Of a stretch of DNA of 59,224 nucleotides, positions 18,055 through 26,523 are shown one piece after another. Below the pieces are notes generated by a model that saw nothing but the letters and a program-made list of their open reading frames with translations, ran no database searches and had not been told where the DNA came from. The translations under genes were made by a program, and so were the position numbers. The stretch lies in assembly GCA_947495055.1 (NCBI GenBank), contig CANLXO010000016.1:1-59224 (forward strand), written 5' to 3'. Position 1 is the first letter of the stretch. Every line of letters starts with the position of its first letter. This DNA comes from an uncultured Psychrobacter sp. Its GTDB lineage: Bacteria > Pseudomonadota > Gammaproteobacteria > Pseudomonadales > Moraxellaceae.

Positions 18055-18795
18055 TGGCTGTTGTTCAATCGTGCCTTCACTATCCAAGAGCGCTGTATCA
18101 TCAGCTTTGGTAGGGTATTCAAGGACATTATCCTTGCCCAGCTTGTACTCATACCAGTGTCCCATTACCCCTGCTAATTCATCAAGGCCTTCTTTTCTAA
18201 GGGCGGAGAACAGCTGAATAGTACAATCAAGCCCCAACTCTTTTAGCCTTTTGCGAGTATTGAGTAAGGCGTTTTTAGAAGCGCCGTATTTAAATTTATC
18301 CGCCTTAGTGAGTAAAATGTGTACTGGCAACTCGCCGTCTTTGGCCCAGTGCAGCATCTGCTCATCAAAGAACTTGAGCGGGTGGCGAATATCACTCATC
18401 AACACCAAGCCTGCCAAACTAGAGCGCGATACTAAGTACTCCTCAAGCTCTACTTGCCACTCTTTTTTCATCTCAAGCGGCACCGCAGCATAGCCATAGC
18501 CTGGCAAATCAACCAGACGGGTATGCGTATCACCAATACTAAAAAAATTAATCATCTGCGTGCGTCCAGGTGTTTTAGACGAGCGTGCCAGCTGCCGCTG
18601 ATTGGTCAAGGCATTGATCGCTGATGATTTACCGGCGTTTGAGCGCCCAGCAAAAGCCACTTCAAAGCCCTCATCAGGAGGGCACAGACGAAAGGTAGGC
18701 GCTGAGGTCATAAACTCAGTCTGCTGGATACGCTGGCGAGATTTGGTATTGAATGCTGCATTTTCGGCAGCGACATCATTGAACGGGGTACTCAT
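18043..18795 (-). CDS. engB: Ribosome biogenesis GTP-binding protein EngB (YsxC/YihA)
   Basis: EngB is an essential small GTPase needed for assembly of the large ribosomal subunit. The 250-residue protein shows G1 GRSNAGKSS at 50-58, a switch-I region ending in SSKTPGRTQMINFF, G3 DLPGYGYA, G4 TKADK and a G5-like SALRKEG. It is longer than the usual 200 residues because of about 25 extra N-terminal residues and an acidic C-terminal tail after the last helix. No strong ribosome site precedes the ATG. The gene is alone on the minus strand and divergent from the cytochrome c5 gene. Confidence 0.95.
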   Translation of the reverse strand: MSTPFNDVAAENAAFNTKSRQRIQQTEFMTSAPTFRLCPPDEGFEVAFAGRSNAGKSSAINALTNQRQLARSSKTPGRTQMINFFSIGDTHTRLVDLPGYGYAAVPLEMKKEWQVELEEYLVSRSSLAGLVLMSDIRHPLKFFDEQMLHWAKDGELPVHILLTKADKFKYGASKNALLNTRKRLKELGLDCTIQLFSALRKEGLDELAGVMGHWYEYKLGKDNVLEYPTKADDTALLDSEGTIEQQPDAK

Positions 18796-19024
18796 AAGTG
18801 ACTCGTTACTCTAAAAATAAAATTTGGGTTATCTGAGTTTAAACACCAGATAAATTATAAGTGCAGCATAACATTAAACTAGATAATGCCTTCAAAATTA
18901 TTTTGGGTAGGGTAATAAGTCCATTTGAGATTTACCAAAGCCAAACTTGATAAACCTACTTAATGTCGACATATATGGTTACAATGATAGTTGAGAGCTT
19001 ATAGAGCAATAAAGGAGGTGTTCC

Positions 19025-19372
19025 ATGTATGCATTCACCACACTTTTAATTAAATCATTAACCCAACTCAAACGCGTGCTCATAGGGAGTAGTGCTATCG
19101 TCATACTTAGTTTGAGCGCAGCAACAACGGTTCAGGCTGCTGATGTAGAGGCTATCTACAACGACTCGTGCGCGGCGTGTCATGATAGTGGCGCCCTAAG
19201 AGCTATCAAAAAAGGCGATAGTGCTAAGTGGCAAAAACTCATACAGCAAAAGGGCATGCCCGCCCTGATTGATTCGGTAAAGAATGGCATGATTCAGATG
19301 CCAGCTGGCGGATTGTGCGAGACCTGTAGCGACGAGGATTACAGGCAATTAATAGAACATATGGCTAAATAG
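19025..19372 (+). CDS. Cytochrome c5-type monohaem cytochrome
   Basis: This 115-residue protein has a signal peptide ending near VQA-AD (residue 39), so it acts in the periplasm. The single haem site CAACH is at residues 49-53 and the axial Met lies in GMIQMPAGG. The Cys pair LCETC near the end matches the disulfide typical of cytochrome c5. Such proteins shuttle electrons from the bc1 complex or dehydrogenases to terminal oxidases. It has an unusually strong ribosome site, AAGGAGGTG, seven bases before the ATG, suggesting high expression. The diheme cytochrome c4 gene follows after 340 bases. Confidence 0.93.
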   Translation: MYAFTTLLIKSLTQLKRVLIGSSAIVILSLSAATTVQAADVEAIYNDSCAACHDSGALRAIKKGDSAKWQKLIQQKGMPALIDSVKNGMIQMPAGGLCETCSDEDYRQLIEHMAK

Positions 19373-19711
19373 TATTATCACGACTTAAAAGTCATGTAGT
19401 CTGCGAAGTAGGTGGCGAAAGATCGTCGTTGTTATAGAGTCAATAATTTGTCATAAAATCAATCGGCACAAAAACCATATGGTGCTAGGATTAAGTAGGC
19501 AAATACTACAAAGTCTTGCTATAATATTTATAAATAAACCCTGATATCAGTAAGTCATCTGAAATAGTATAAAACTAAGACTTCAGCATAGCCATGTTGC
19601 GACATAAAAGTCGTCGCTGATAACGATTAAGTACAGTTTGATCTGCCGAATGTCTAAAAGTTACTTACTATCTCATATTAGTCTTATGCCGAGCCAGTAG
19701 GATTGTTATCA
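19373..19711. other. Intergenic region between the two cytochrome genes
   Basis: These 339 bases are AT-rich and contain no convincing gene, terminator or RNA. They presumably carry the promoter of the cytochrome c4 gene. Confidence 0.4.
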
Positions 19712-20380
19712 ATGAAAAAGTTAATTGCTGCCGCCAGCTTATGTGTTGCAAGTTTTAGCGCTCACAGTGCCATTATCGTTCCTGAGCATGACATTAATGC
19801 TGGTAAACAAATCGCTGAGACCGTATGCGCGGCCTGTCATGGTGTCGATGGCGTCAGTCCGATCCCATCACAGCCTAACCTTGGCGGTCAAAATGTCAAA
19901 TACCTCTATAAGCAACTCGTCAACTTTAAGTCAGGTTATCGCGTTAATGGCATTATGCAATCACAGGTCGCTAACCTATCGCAGCAAGATATGGCAAACG
20001 TTGCCGCATACTATGCTAATCAAGCGCCGTGGAGCGTAGGCTTTGGCAATCCTGCAACACACCAAGAAGCGACTAAGCTATATCTAGGCGGCGCTAAATC
20101 ACGTAACGTGATTGGCTGTGCTGGTTGTCATGGTCCTGATGCCGCTGGCAACGCATGGGCGGCGTTTCCACGTCTGGGCGGACAGCATGCCGAATACATC
20201 TCAACGCAGCTCAAACTATTCCGCGCTGCAGGTCGTGAAGATGAGGTCGATGGTGATGCTCAGATGCGTTACAATGATGCGGCCAAAGAAGGCGAAAAAG
20301 GCATGATGCAAACGGTCGCTTCAAGATTATCCGATCGTGATATTCGTATCTTGTCAGATTATATTAGCGCCGTTCACTAA
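19712..20380 (+). CDS. Diheme cytochrome c4
   Basis: The protein is 222 residues from the ATG that follows TAGGA by nine bases; the in-frame TTG slightly upstream is less likely. A signal peptide ends near AHSA-II (residue 20). Two haem motifs, CAACH at 39-43 and CAGCH at 136-140, lie in two similar halves, each with a PNLGGQ/PRLGGQ-type turn and an axial Met region. This is the cytochrome c4 architecture, a periplasmic electron carrier to cbb3-type or other oxidases. The pairing with cytochrome c5 fits a shared respiratory role. A terminator follows directly. Confidence 0.95.
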   Translation: MKKLIAAASLCVASFSAHSAIIVPEHDINAGKQIAETVCAACHGVDGVSPIPSQPNLGGQNVKYLYKQLVNFKSGYRVNGIMQSQVANLSQQDMANVAAYYANQAPWSVGFGNPATHQEATKLYLGGAKSRNVIGCAGCHGPDAAGNAWAAFPRLGGQHAEYISTQLKLFRAAGREDEVDGDAQMRYNDAAKEGEKGMMQTVASRLSDRDIRILSDYISAVH

Positions 20381-20423
20381 TATCTTTGGTGCCCAAGTTT
20401 TAAAATCTTTATGTTAAATTATA

Positions 20424-20447
20424 AAGCCCCGTTATCGGGGTTTTTTT
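20424..20447 (+). terminator. Terminator after cytochrome c4
   Basis: The short stem CCCCG-TTAT-CGGGG, extended by weak pairs, is followed by seven T residues. Confidence 0.88.
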
Positions 20448-20492
20448 ATCATTATAAACCTACTCTTATCTGCTATTTTGGTTGAGATTATC

Positions 20493-21635
20493 ATGATTCG
20501 CTACGCTTCTTACTTTATCGCCGCGCTTTTGCCCTTATTGCTCTTTCGTTGGTTTGCACCTAGTGCTATTGGTGAAATTGACTTTTGGCTATTGTGGCTA
20601 CTGGCTATGGTATTAGTATCCTTGCCTGTGGTCTACGCTGAGATTGCCTTAGCTTATCGCAGTATCGATGCGCCAATAGCAGGCATGCAAAAACTAACGC
20701 GTGAAGCTGATGCCAGTCCATTTTGGCGCAGCTTTGGTTGGCTTGCTGCACTCGTCTCTATTGTGATTGCTGCACTGGTCATTTCAGGAGCAGCTGAGGG
20801 TATGATAACAGGGCTGATGGCGCTCGATAGTGACCCTGCTATTCCAAGCTTTGCTATTGCCGCAGGTTTAATGGTGATAGCGGTGCTATTGAGCTTACTC
20901 GGGGTAGCGCCATTACCTATCGGTCTTGGGCTTATGATACTTGGCTTGATACTTGGCGTAGCTAATGGTTTGCCGCAGATTGAGTTTGCGATGACAGGTA
21001 TTAGCTTGAGCGAATGGGGACGCGCGGTGGCGTTAGCACTGGTCAGCGTAGGCGCAGGGACTGGCTTATATTGGTTCGGTCAAAATCTGGCGGCTCGGCA
21101 AATAGATAGCGCGGTGGCAGCTTCAAATAGCGCTGCCTCAAATCGCCCTGCGATTCATCGGGCGACCAAGAGTCATAGAGCAAGTAAGCTGGTACTACCG
21201 ATATGGATACTACAGCTCGTCGTTGGCGTGATAGCTTTGTTTATAAGCGGGCTTAGCTTACCGCCGATCGGTCAATTACTATATTGGACTGGGGTTATTT
21301 TTGTGGCCAGTTACCTGTTACATTACGCCGCTGGGCAGTTAAGTCACAAGTTTGGTGTGATGGTTAGCTTAATTGTTACTCTGGTTTTAGGGCTATTGCT
21401 AGTGGTACTAATACCTGCAAGTTGGTTGGTTGGGCTACTGGTTATCATTAGCACGGTAGCGGTTTTGCTATTGTCTATATTTGCAGGCTGGCAGATGAAG
21501 ATCAGTCATCTACGCAAATCACTTAACTTTGCTAATGAAGGGTTTTATAATCTATGGCGCGTGGCGATACGCCTCATCGTCCCTTTAGCACTGGTGCTGG
21601 CCTTGATAGGGTGGGTATTGCAGTGGCTGAGCTGA
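20493..21635 (+). CDS. Divergent NSS-like (sodium:neurotransmitter symporter type) membrane protein
   Basis: The 380-residue protein has about ten to eleven hydrophobic segments and almost no soluble domain apart from a polar loop near residues 205-235. Several stretches resemble NSS transporters: LVSLPVVYAEIALAYRS (TM2 region), WGRAVALALVSVGAGTGLYW (TM6 region), and the final GWQMKISHLRKSLNFANEGF with the last helix. The TM1 signature GNxWRFPY, which lines the substrate and sodium sites of the family, is absent, and the N-terminus is short. It could be a degenerate or re-purposed transporter. I start at the ATG rather than the upstream TTG. It overlaps rnfH at the 3' end. Confidence 0.65.
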   Translation: MIRYASYFIAALLPLLLFRWFAPSAIGEIDFWLLWLLAMVLVSLPVVYAEIALAYRSIDAPIAGMQKLTREADASPFWRSFGWLAALVSIVIAALVISGAAEGMITGLMALDSDPAIPSFAIAAGLMVIAVLLSLLGVAPLPIGLGLMILGLILGVANGLPQIEFAMTGISLSEWGRAVALALVSVGAGTGLYWFGQNLAARQIDSAVAASNSAASNRPAIHRATKSHRASKLVLPIWILQLVVGVIALFISGLSLPPIGQLLYWTGVIFVASYLLHYAAGQLSHKFGVMVSLIVTLVLGLLLVVLIPASWLVGLLVIISTVAVLLLSIFAGWQMKISHLRKSLNFANEGFYNLWRVAIRLIVPLALVLALIGWVLQWLS

Positions 21636-21955
21636 TAGCTAATCCTATAACGGTGTACTTAGCTTATGCAGAAAAGCCGCAGCGTCAGCACTACACAACG
21701 CTTGTGGTTGAAGAGGGGACAACACTATATGAGGCACTCATGCAAGCAGGATGGCTGGCGAAATTTGCCTCTTTGGCGTCTTGGTGCGAGCAAGCTGTAG
21801 ACATAAAAGTACCAACGGCTAAGCGCTGGCATGTGGGTATCTATGCACAAAAACAGCCGCTTAATTACCGCTTGCAGCCCTTTGATCGTATCGAGGTGTA
21901 TCGTAGTTTGAGCGCTGATCCAATGTCTCAGCGCAAAAACAAATCACGTCATTAA
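21623..21955 (+). CDS. rnfH: RnfH family protein (UPF0125)
   Basis: From the GTG giving MAELIANPITVYLAYAEKPQ the protein is 110 residues, the family's usual size. The sequence fits RnfH, a ubiquitin-like (beta-grasp) protein: VEEGTTLYEALMQAGW, VGIYAQKQPLNYRLQPFDRI and EVYRSL, ending in a short basic tail. An AGGGTGGG ribosome site lies inside the upstream gene, and the two reading frames overlap by 13 bases, suggesting translational coupling. The convergent neighbour is bamE, as in E. coli; but ratA, which usually precedes rnfH, is replaced here by the NSS-like gene. The molecular function of RnfH is uncertain. Confidence 0.85.
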   Translation: MAELIANPITVYLAYAEKPQRQHYTTLVVEEGTTLYEALMQAGWLAKFASLASWCEQAVDIKVPTAKRWHVGIYAQKQPLNYRLQPFDRIEVYRSLSADPMSQRKNKSRH

Positions 21956-21986
21956 ACGTAGAATAATGACAACGTTACACTATGAA

Positions 21987-22394
21987 TTATGATGCTGGAA
22001 GGGTCTCTATACCTTCAATACGCGTAACAATACCGCGCTCATCAAAGTATACAATCAGATGCTGACTGGCGTTTTTGACATCAGCGATTCCCTTGCGCTC
22101 GCCCTCAGTACCCGCCTTGTAATCATAGATGTAGTCCCAGCGGTTAGGCGCTAGGGTATCTCTGATGGCAGGGCTACCCAACACATAGAGCACCTGGTTT
22201 TGGTTCATACCGACTTTAAGCTTTTGCGCTTGTACTTGAGTGACAGGCGTCCCTTGCGGCAAATCTATTTTGTATACACTAAGCAAAGAGCAGCCAGACA
22301 TTGCAACTGCTGCGCTCAACATGCCAATAGTAGCCGCTCTACGTAACAGGCTTTGCGGACGATAAAACAAACGAGTGGTCAATGACTGTATCAT
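21987..22394 (-). CDS. bamE: Outer membrane assembly lipoprotein BamE (SmpA)
   Basis: BamE is an accessory lipoprotein of the BAM complex that inserts beta-barrels in the outer membrane. The lipobox MSGC follows a hydrophobic stretch. The SmpA/OmlA fold is clear in KVGMNQNQVLYVLGSP, NRWDYIYDYKAG and LIVYFDERGIVTRIEG. Upstream in-frame ATGs exist, including one at 22409 and one at 22481. The longest extends into repeat DNA and gives an implausible leader, so I choose a short one giving MIQSLTTRLFYRPQ; no start has a good ribosome site. The gene is divergent from fur, a common arrangement in gammaproteobacteria. Confidence 0.9.
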   Translation of the reverse strand: MIQSLTTRLFYRPQSLLRRAATIGMLSAAVAMSGCSLLSVYKIDLPQGTPVTQVQAQKLKVGMNQNQVLYVLGSPAIRDTLAPNRWDYIYDYKAGTEGERKGIADVKNASQHLIVYFDERGIVTRIEGIETLPAS

Positions 22395-22437
22395 GATAAG
22401 ATGACTCATTAAAAAATGGATTAGGCGCGGTAGTGTT

Positions 22438-22520
22438 AAGTACTGCCGAAAATATATATTATCGACAATAAGTACTATCAATGATAAGTACTGCTATCAA
22501 CAATAAGTACTACCGACAAT
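22438..22520. repeat. Imperfect repeats with core AAGTACT in the bamE-fur intergenic region
   Basis: The heptamer AAGTACT occurs at 22438, 22470, 22486 and 22505. The last three are in nearly contiguous 16-19 base units of the form AATAAGTACTATCAATG. This may be slippage or an array of binding sites near the bamE promoter. Confidence 0.7.
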
Positions 22521-22595
22521 CTTGGACAAATGATACGTCATTTAGAACCTATTGCCTACCATTTACCACATTATTTACCAAACCTACTCTAAGAT

Positions 22596-22612
22596 GATAA
22601 ACTGTTTTTATC
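22596..22612. promoter_or_regulatory. Inverted repeat GATAAA-N5-TTTATC upstream of fur
   Basis: This dyad lies about 100 bases before the fur ATG, in the divergent bamE-fur region. Its AT-rich GATAAA arms loosely recall half of a Fur box, so autoregulation by Fur is possible. The match is too short to be sure. Confidence 0.3.
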
Positions 22613-22709
22613 GTAAATTCAGGGACTTGCGCTTTGGTACTTAATAAGCTCAAATTAAGAATAAAGGCGTCCAATCAGTTGCTAAAATCTGACCGTTAAA
22701 AGGAATATT

Positions 22710-23141
22710 ATGTCTTTAACTAATCAAGATCTACGTAAAGCGGGACTAAAAGTAACCTTGCCTCGTATCAAAATATTGGAGCTGCTTGAGAGCGCTGAGA
22801 TGCATCATATGAGCGCAGAAGAGGTATACAAGGCACTCATTGGTCAAGGTGAAGATGTAGGCCTTGCAACAGTTTACCGCGTGTTGACTCAGTTTGAGCA
22901 AGCAGGCATCGTTGAGCGGCATAACTTTGAAAATAATCTATCAGTGTTTGAGATTACCCAAGAAGAGCATCATGACCACTTGGTCTGTGACGGCTGCGGT
23001 AAGATCATTGAGTTTCATAATGAAATTATCGAAGAAGAGCAGCTCAAGGTAGCCAAAGAGCATGGCTTTAAGCTCTCAGGTCACTCGCTAGTGCTGTACG
23101 GTATCTGCAATAATAAAGAGTGCCAAGACAATGCTAGATAA
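22710..23141 (+). CDS. fur: Ferric uptake regulator Fur
   Basis: Fur is the iron-responsive repressor that, with Fe(II) bound, blocks iron-acquisition promoters. The 143-residue protein has the winged-helix DNA-binding domain (LRKAGLKVTLPRIKILELLE, GLATVYRVLTQFEQAGIVER) and the metal and dimer domain. The HHDH cluster is at 87-90, the first zinc cysteines CDGC at 93-96, and a second CxxxxC (GICNNKEC) lies at the C-terminus. AAGGA precedes the ATG by seven bases. The gene stands alone with a strong terminator. Confidence 0.97.
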   Translation: MSLTNQDLRKAGLKVTLPRIKILELLESAEMHHMSAEEVYKALIGQGEDVGLATVYRVLTQFEQAGIVERHNFENNLSVFEITQEEHHDHLVCDGCGKIIEFHNEIIEEEQLKVAKEHGFKLSGHSLVLYGICNNKECQDNAR

Positions 23142-23172
23142 TAGGCGTTAAAATAAATTTTGATTATAACGT

Positions 23173-23206
23173 AAAAAACAGCACTCAAGATGAGGGCTGT
23201 TTTTTT
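23173..23206 (+). terminator. Terminator after fur
   Basis: AAAAACAGC pairs with GCTGTTTTT around a partly paired centre (CTCA with TGAG), followed by a T run. Confidence 0.88.
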
Positions 23207-23274
23207 GAGGGTTAATTATATAAGCACTACAAGAGTAGGTATGTCAAAGCCAAGGATACTAAAATTAAAGGGCT

Positions 23275-24396
23275 CTAATTGATAACCAGTGATAGCCCGT
23301 CAGAATCTTCATCAACTTTTTCACCGCGGTTTTTGCCGCTGAGTTTGATTTTTAGGCGCAGATCATTGGCGGAGTCCGCATGCATAATTGCATCTTCGTA
23401 AGTGATTTCGCCTTCTTCGTACAAATCAAGTAGCGCCTGATCAAAGGTTTGCATATTGCTGTCACGCGAGCGCGTCATAACTTCTTTAATCTCGTGAATA
23501 TCACCTTTACGAATACAGCTACTGATTAGTTTTGAGTTCAATAAAATCTCTACCGCAGCGCGGCAGCCCTCACCATCAGGGGTCGGTATTAGTTGCTGGG
23601 CGACGATGGCTTGTAAGTTTAGCGAGAGATCCATAAGCAGTTGACTGTGGCGCTCGGACTCAAAAAAGTGAATGATACGATCAATCGCTTGGTTGGCGTT
23701 ATTGGCATGTAAGGTTGCAAATACCAAATGACCTGTTTCGGCATATTGAATAGCGTAGCTCATAACCTCAGGATTACGAATCTCACCAATCAAGATAACA
23801 TCGGGCGCCTGACGCAAGGTGTTTTTGAGGCCCGCTTCAAAGGACAAGGTGTCGATACCGACCTCGCGCTGAGTGATGATACAGCCGCGGTGCTCATGAA
23901 TAAACTCGATAGGGTCTTCGATAGTAATGATATGACCATGAGAGTGCTGATTACGGTGACCGATCATGGCAGCTAAGGTAGAGGATTTGCCCGTTCCTGT
24001 GGCACCGACCAATAGGATAATTCCGCGTTTTTTCATCGCCAGCTCTTTTAGCGAGGGCGGTAAACACAGCTCTTCAACCGTTGGAATCTTGTTTTCAATC
24101 TTACGCAGGATCATACCTGCCATATCACGCTGAACAAAAGCACTAACCCGAAAACGGGCCTGCTGCGCTTTATCGGTAATAGCAAACTGACACTCGTTAG
24201 TCGTCTCAAACTCTTTAACTTGACTGGGTGTCATCACGCTTTTGACCCAAGCCATAGATTGCTCAGCGCTAAGCGGCGTTTTGCCAATCGCTAATATCTG
24301 ACCATTGACTTTCATAGAAGGCGGAACATCAGCGGTGATAAAAAGGTCAGAGCCGTTTTTTTTGACCATCAGTTGTAATAATTTATCAAAATCCAT
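23275..24396 (-). CDS. pilU: Type IV pilus accessory retraction ATPase PilU
   Basis: PilU is the PilT-dependent accessory retraction motor of type IV pili. The 373-residue protein has the N-terminal domain starting MDFDKLLQLMVKKNGSDLFI and the P-loop GATGTGKSS. The Asp box (TIEDPIEFIH), Walker B (DVILIGEIRNPE) and His box (GHLVFATLHANN) are all present. The C-terminal AIRNLIRE motif of PilT is replaced by LISSCIRKGD, as expected for PilU. AAGGA precedes the ATG. It lies 56 bases after pilT on the same strand, so the two form an operon. Confidence 0.95.
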   Translation of the reverse strand: MDFDKLLQLMVKKNGSDLFITADVPPSMKVNGQILAIGKTPLSAEQSMAWVKSVMTPSQVKEFETTNECQFAITDKAQQARFRVSAFVQRDMAGMILRKIENKIPTVEELCLPPSLKELAMKKRGIILLVGATGTGKSSTLAAMIGHRNQHSHGHIITIEDPIEFIHEHRGCIITQREVGIDTLSFEAGLKNTLRQAPDVILIGEIRNPEVMSYAIQYAETGHLVFATLHANNANQAIDRIIHFFESERHSQLLMDLSLNLQAIVAQQLIPTPDGEGCRAAVEILLNSKLISSCIRKGDIHEIKEVMTRSRDSNMQTFDQALLDLYEEGEITYEDAIMHADSANDLRLKIKLSGKNRGEKVDEDSDGLSLVIN

Positions 24397-24452
24397 AGTG
24401 ATCTATCCTTGTCCTTAAGCTTGTCATGTCATGCTGATTTAAATGTGTTGTA

Positions 24453-25508
24453 TTAAATAAATGCTTCTGGTTGCTTAGCGTAAGGACGAGCAACGTCTTT
24501 ACTTATAACGCCTTGCGCTACTAGGTTTTTGAGGGTTTGATCTAAAGTGATCATACCGTCGCCAGCTCCCGTCTGAATAGAGGAGTACATCTGTGCAATT
24601 TTGTTTTCGCGAATCAAGTTACGAATAGCGGGCGTGCCAAGCATAATCTCGTGAGCGGCGACGCGTCCGCCGGTTTGACGACGTAGCAGGGTTTGTGAGA
24701 TAACCGCTTGTAGCGACTCTGATAGCATCGCGCGAATCATGTCTTTTTCGGCGGCAGGGAAGACGTCGATGACGCGGTCAATGGTTTTGGCCGCAGAGCT
24801 TGTGTGCAAAGTGCCAAAGACTAAATGCCCCGTTTCAGCAGCGGTAAGCGCTAAGCGTATGGTCTCAAGGTCTCGCAGCTCACCGACGAGAATAATATCA
24901 GGATCCTCACGTAGTGCTGAGCGCAGCGCAGGCTCAAAGCCTAAAGTATCTCTATGCACTTCGCGCTGATTGATCAGGCTTTTTTTGGACTCATGTACAA
25001 ACTCAATAGGATCCTCAATCGTTAAAATGTGCTCTTTGCGGCTCTCGTTGATATAATCGATCATAGCGGCAAGGGTCGTTGATTTACCTGAACCCGTAGG
25101 GCCTGTCACCAAGACCACGCCGCGTTTAAAGTCAGAGACGCGCTTGAACACCTCACCCATACCTAAGTCCTCCATCGTCAATACTTTGGAGGGAATAGTA
25201 CGAAATACGGCACCTGCGCCGCGATTTTGATTAAAGGCGTTGACCCGAAACCGCGCTAAATCTGGAATCTCAAAAGAAAAGTCGGTCTCAAAAAACTCCT
25301 CAAAATCAGCGCGCTGCTTATCGTTCATAATGTCGTAGATGAGCTGATGTACCACTTGATGCGTCATCACAGGCATATTGATACGGGTCATCTCACCATC
25401 GACGCGGATCATCGCGGGCATACCAGCTGATATGTGTAAATCTGATGCATTGTGTTTGACTGCAAAACGCAATAAATCTTCAATATTCAAGGTGTTCTTT
25501 TCAGCCAT
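24453..25508 (-). CDS. pilT: Type IV pilus retraction ATPase PilT
   Basis: PilT is the hexameric ATPase that depolymerises type IV pili, driving twitching motility and DNA uptake. The 351-residue protein shows the P-loop GPTGSGKST at 136-144, the Asp box TIEDPIEFVHE, Walker B DIILVGELRD, the His box GHLVFGTLHTSS, and the PilT-specific AIRNLIRE motif near the C-terminus that is required for retraction. It is the first gene of pilT-pilU and is divergent from yggS, an arrangement shared with Pseudomonas. No pilin gene lies in this window. Confidence 0.97.
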   Translation of the reverse strand: MAEKNTLNIEDLLRFAVKHNASDLHISAGMPAMIRVDGEMTRINMPVMTHQVVHQLIYDIMNDKQRADFEEFFETDFSFEIPDLARFRVNAFNQNRGAGAVFRTIPSKVLTMEDLGMGEVFKRVSDFKRGVVLVTGPTGSGKSTTLAAMIDYINESRKEHILTIEDPIEFVHESKKSLINQREVHRDTLGFEPALRSALREDPDIILVGELRDLETIRLALTAAETGHLVFGTLHTSSAAKTIDRVIDVFPAAEKDMIRAMLSESLQAVISQTLLRRQTGGRVAAHEIMLGTPAIRNLIRENKIAQMYSSIQTGAGDGMITLDQTLKNLVAQGVISKDVARPYAKQPEAFI

Positions 25509-25760
25509 AATTGGGTATTCCTATCGGTAAGGACAAATCAGTAGCACCTAGCCAATCGCTAAAAGTCATCAGTAAAGACCAACCATGCAAAGCTGACAAG
25601 CATTTGATTGTTAAGTGGTTAAGATAACAATATCATAACCACTCAACTAATATTTAATTTAAGAGCAAAATATATGCCATATTAAGACAAAATTTAAAAA
25701 TAACGCCATTATAGGTAAAGAGAATAGACTGACCATCGCAAACGAATAAATGAGAGAGTT

Positions 25761-26498
25761 ATGAGCAATAATTACAATGATAAAAGTGAGCATGTTGTAA
25801 AGCTTGGCTTTGATAGCGAGACTTTGGTTGAGCGCTGGGGGCAAACGCTTGAGCAAGTTAAAGGTGCCTGCAAGTTAGCAAACAAGAACAACGTCACTTT
25901 ACTTGCGGTCTCAAAGACTAAGCCTGCGCCAATGATTGCCACTTTAGCTGAGCAAGGACAGCGCCATTTTGGTGAAAATTACTTGAAAGAGGCGCTTGAA
26001 AAAATAGAAGTGCTAAAAAATGAGTCCAAAACGAGTGACATCGTTTGGCATTATATTGGTAGCATTCAGCGCAATAAGACGCGAGATATCGCTGAAAATT
26101 TTGATTGGGTACAGACGCTTGAGCGTGACATTATTGCCAAGCGCTTAAATGATCAGCGCCCTGAGAATATGGGCGCACTCAACGTTTTGATTCAGATAAA
26201 TATTGATAACGAAGACAGTAAGTCAGGATGTTTGCCAAGCGAGCTACCAGAGTTAGTAACCGCGATAAAGAACTATGAGCAGTTATGTCTGCGCGGCCTG
26301 ATGATTATCCCGTCCAAAACAGATACCGATGCTTTTAAGCGTACTAAAACATTATTTAATGAGATTAAGGAGGCGCATCCAGAGCTCATCGCTTGGGATA
26401 CTTTGAGTATGGGGATGAGTGGCGATATGGCGGAGGCGATTGCAAGCGGCTCGACTATGGTACGTGTGGGTACAGCGATCTTTGGCGCACGCGATTAG
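25761..26498 (+). CDS. yggS: YggS family pyridoxal-phosphate homeostasis protein
   Basis: YggS/PLPBP proteins bind pyridoxal 5'-phosphate without known catalysis and keep its cellular level in balance. The 245-residue protein is a single TIM-barrel domain with PLP-binding Lys52 (LAVSKTKP). The typical signatures FGENYLKEALEKI, WHYIGSIQRNKTRDI and LSMGMSGDMAEAIASGSTMV are present. About 20 extra residues precede the usual start. A GAGAG ribosome site precedes the ATG. It is divergent from pilT; proC, which often follows yggS, is absent here. Confidence 0.95.
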   Translation: MSNNYNDKSEHVVKLGFDSETLVERWGQTLEQVKGACKLANKNNVTLLAVSKTKPAPMIATLAEQGQRHFGENYLKEALEKIEVLKNESKTSDIVWHYIGSIQRNKTRDIAENFDWVQTLERDIIAKRLNDQRPENMGALNVLIQINIDNEDSKSGCLPSELPELVTAIKNYEQLCLRGLMIIPSKTDTDAFKRTKTLFNEIKEAHPELIAWDTLSMGMSGDMAEAIASGSTMVRVGTAIFGARD

Positions 26499-26523
26499 CT
26501 CAAAAGGCTTTTAAACTCACTTA

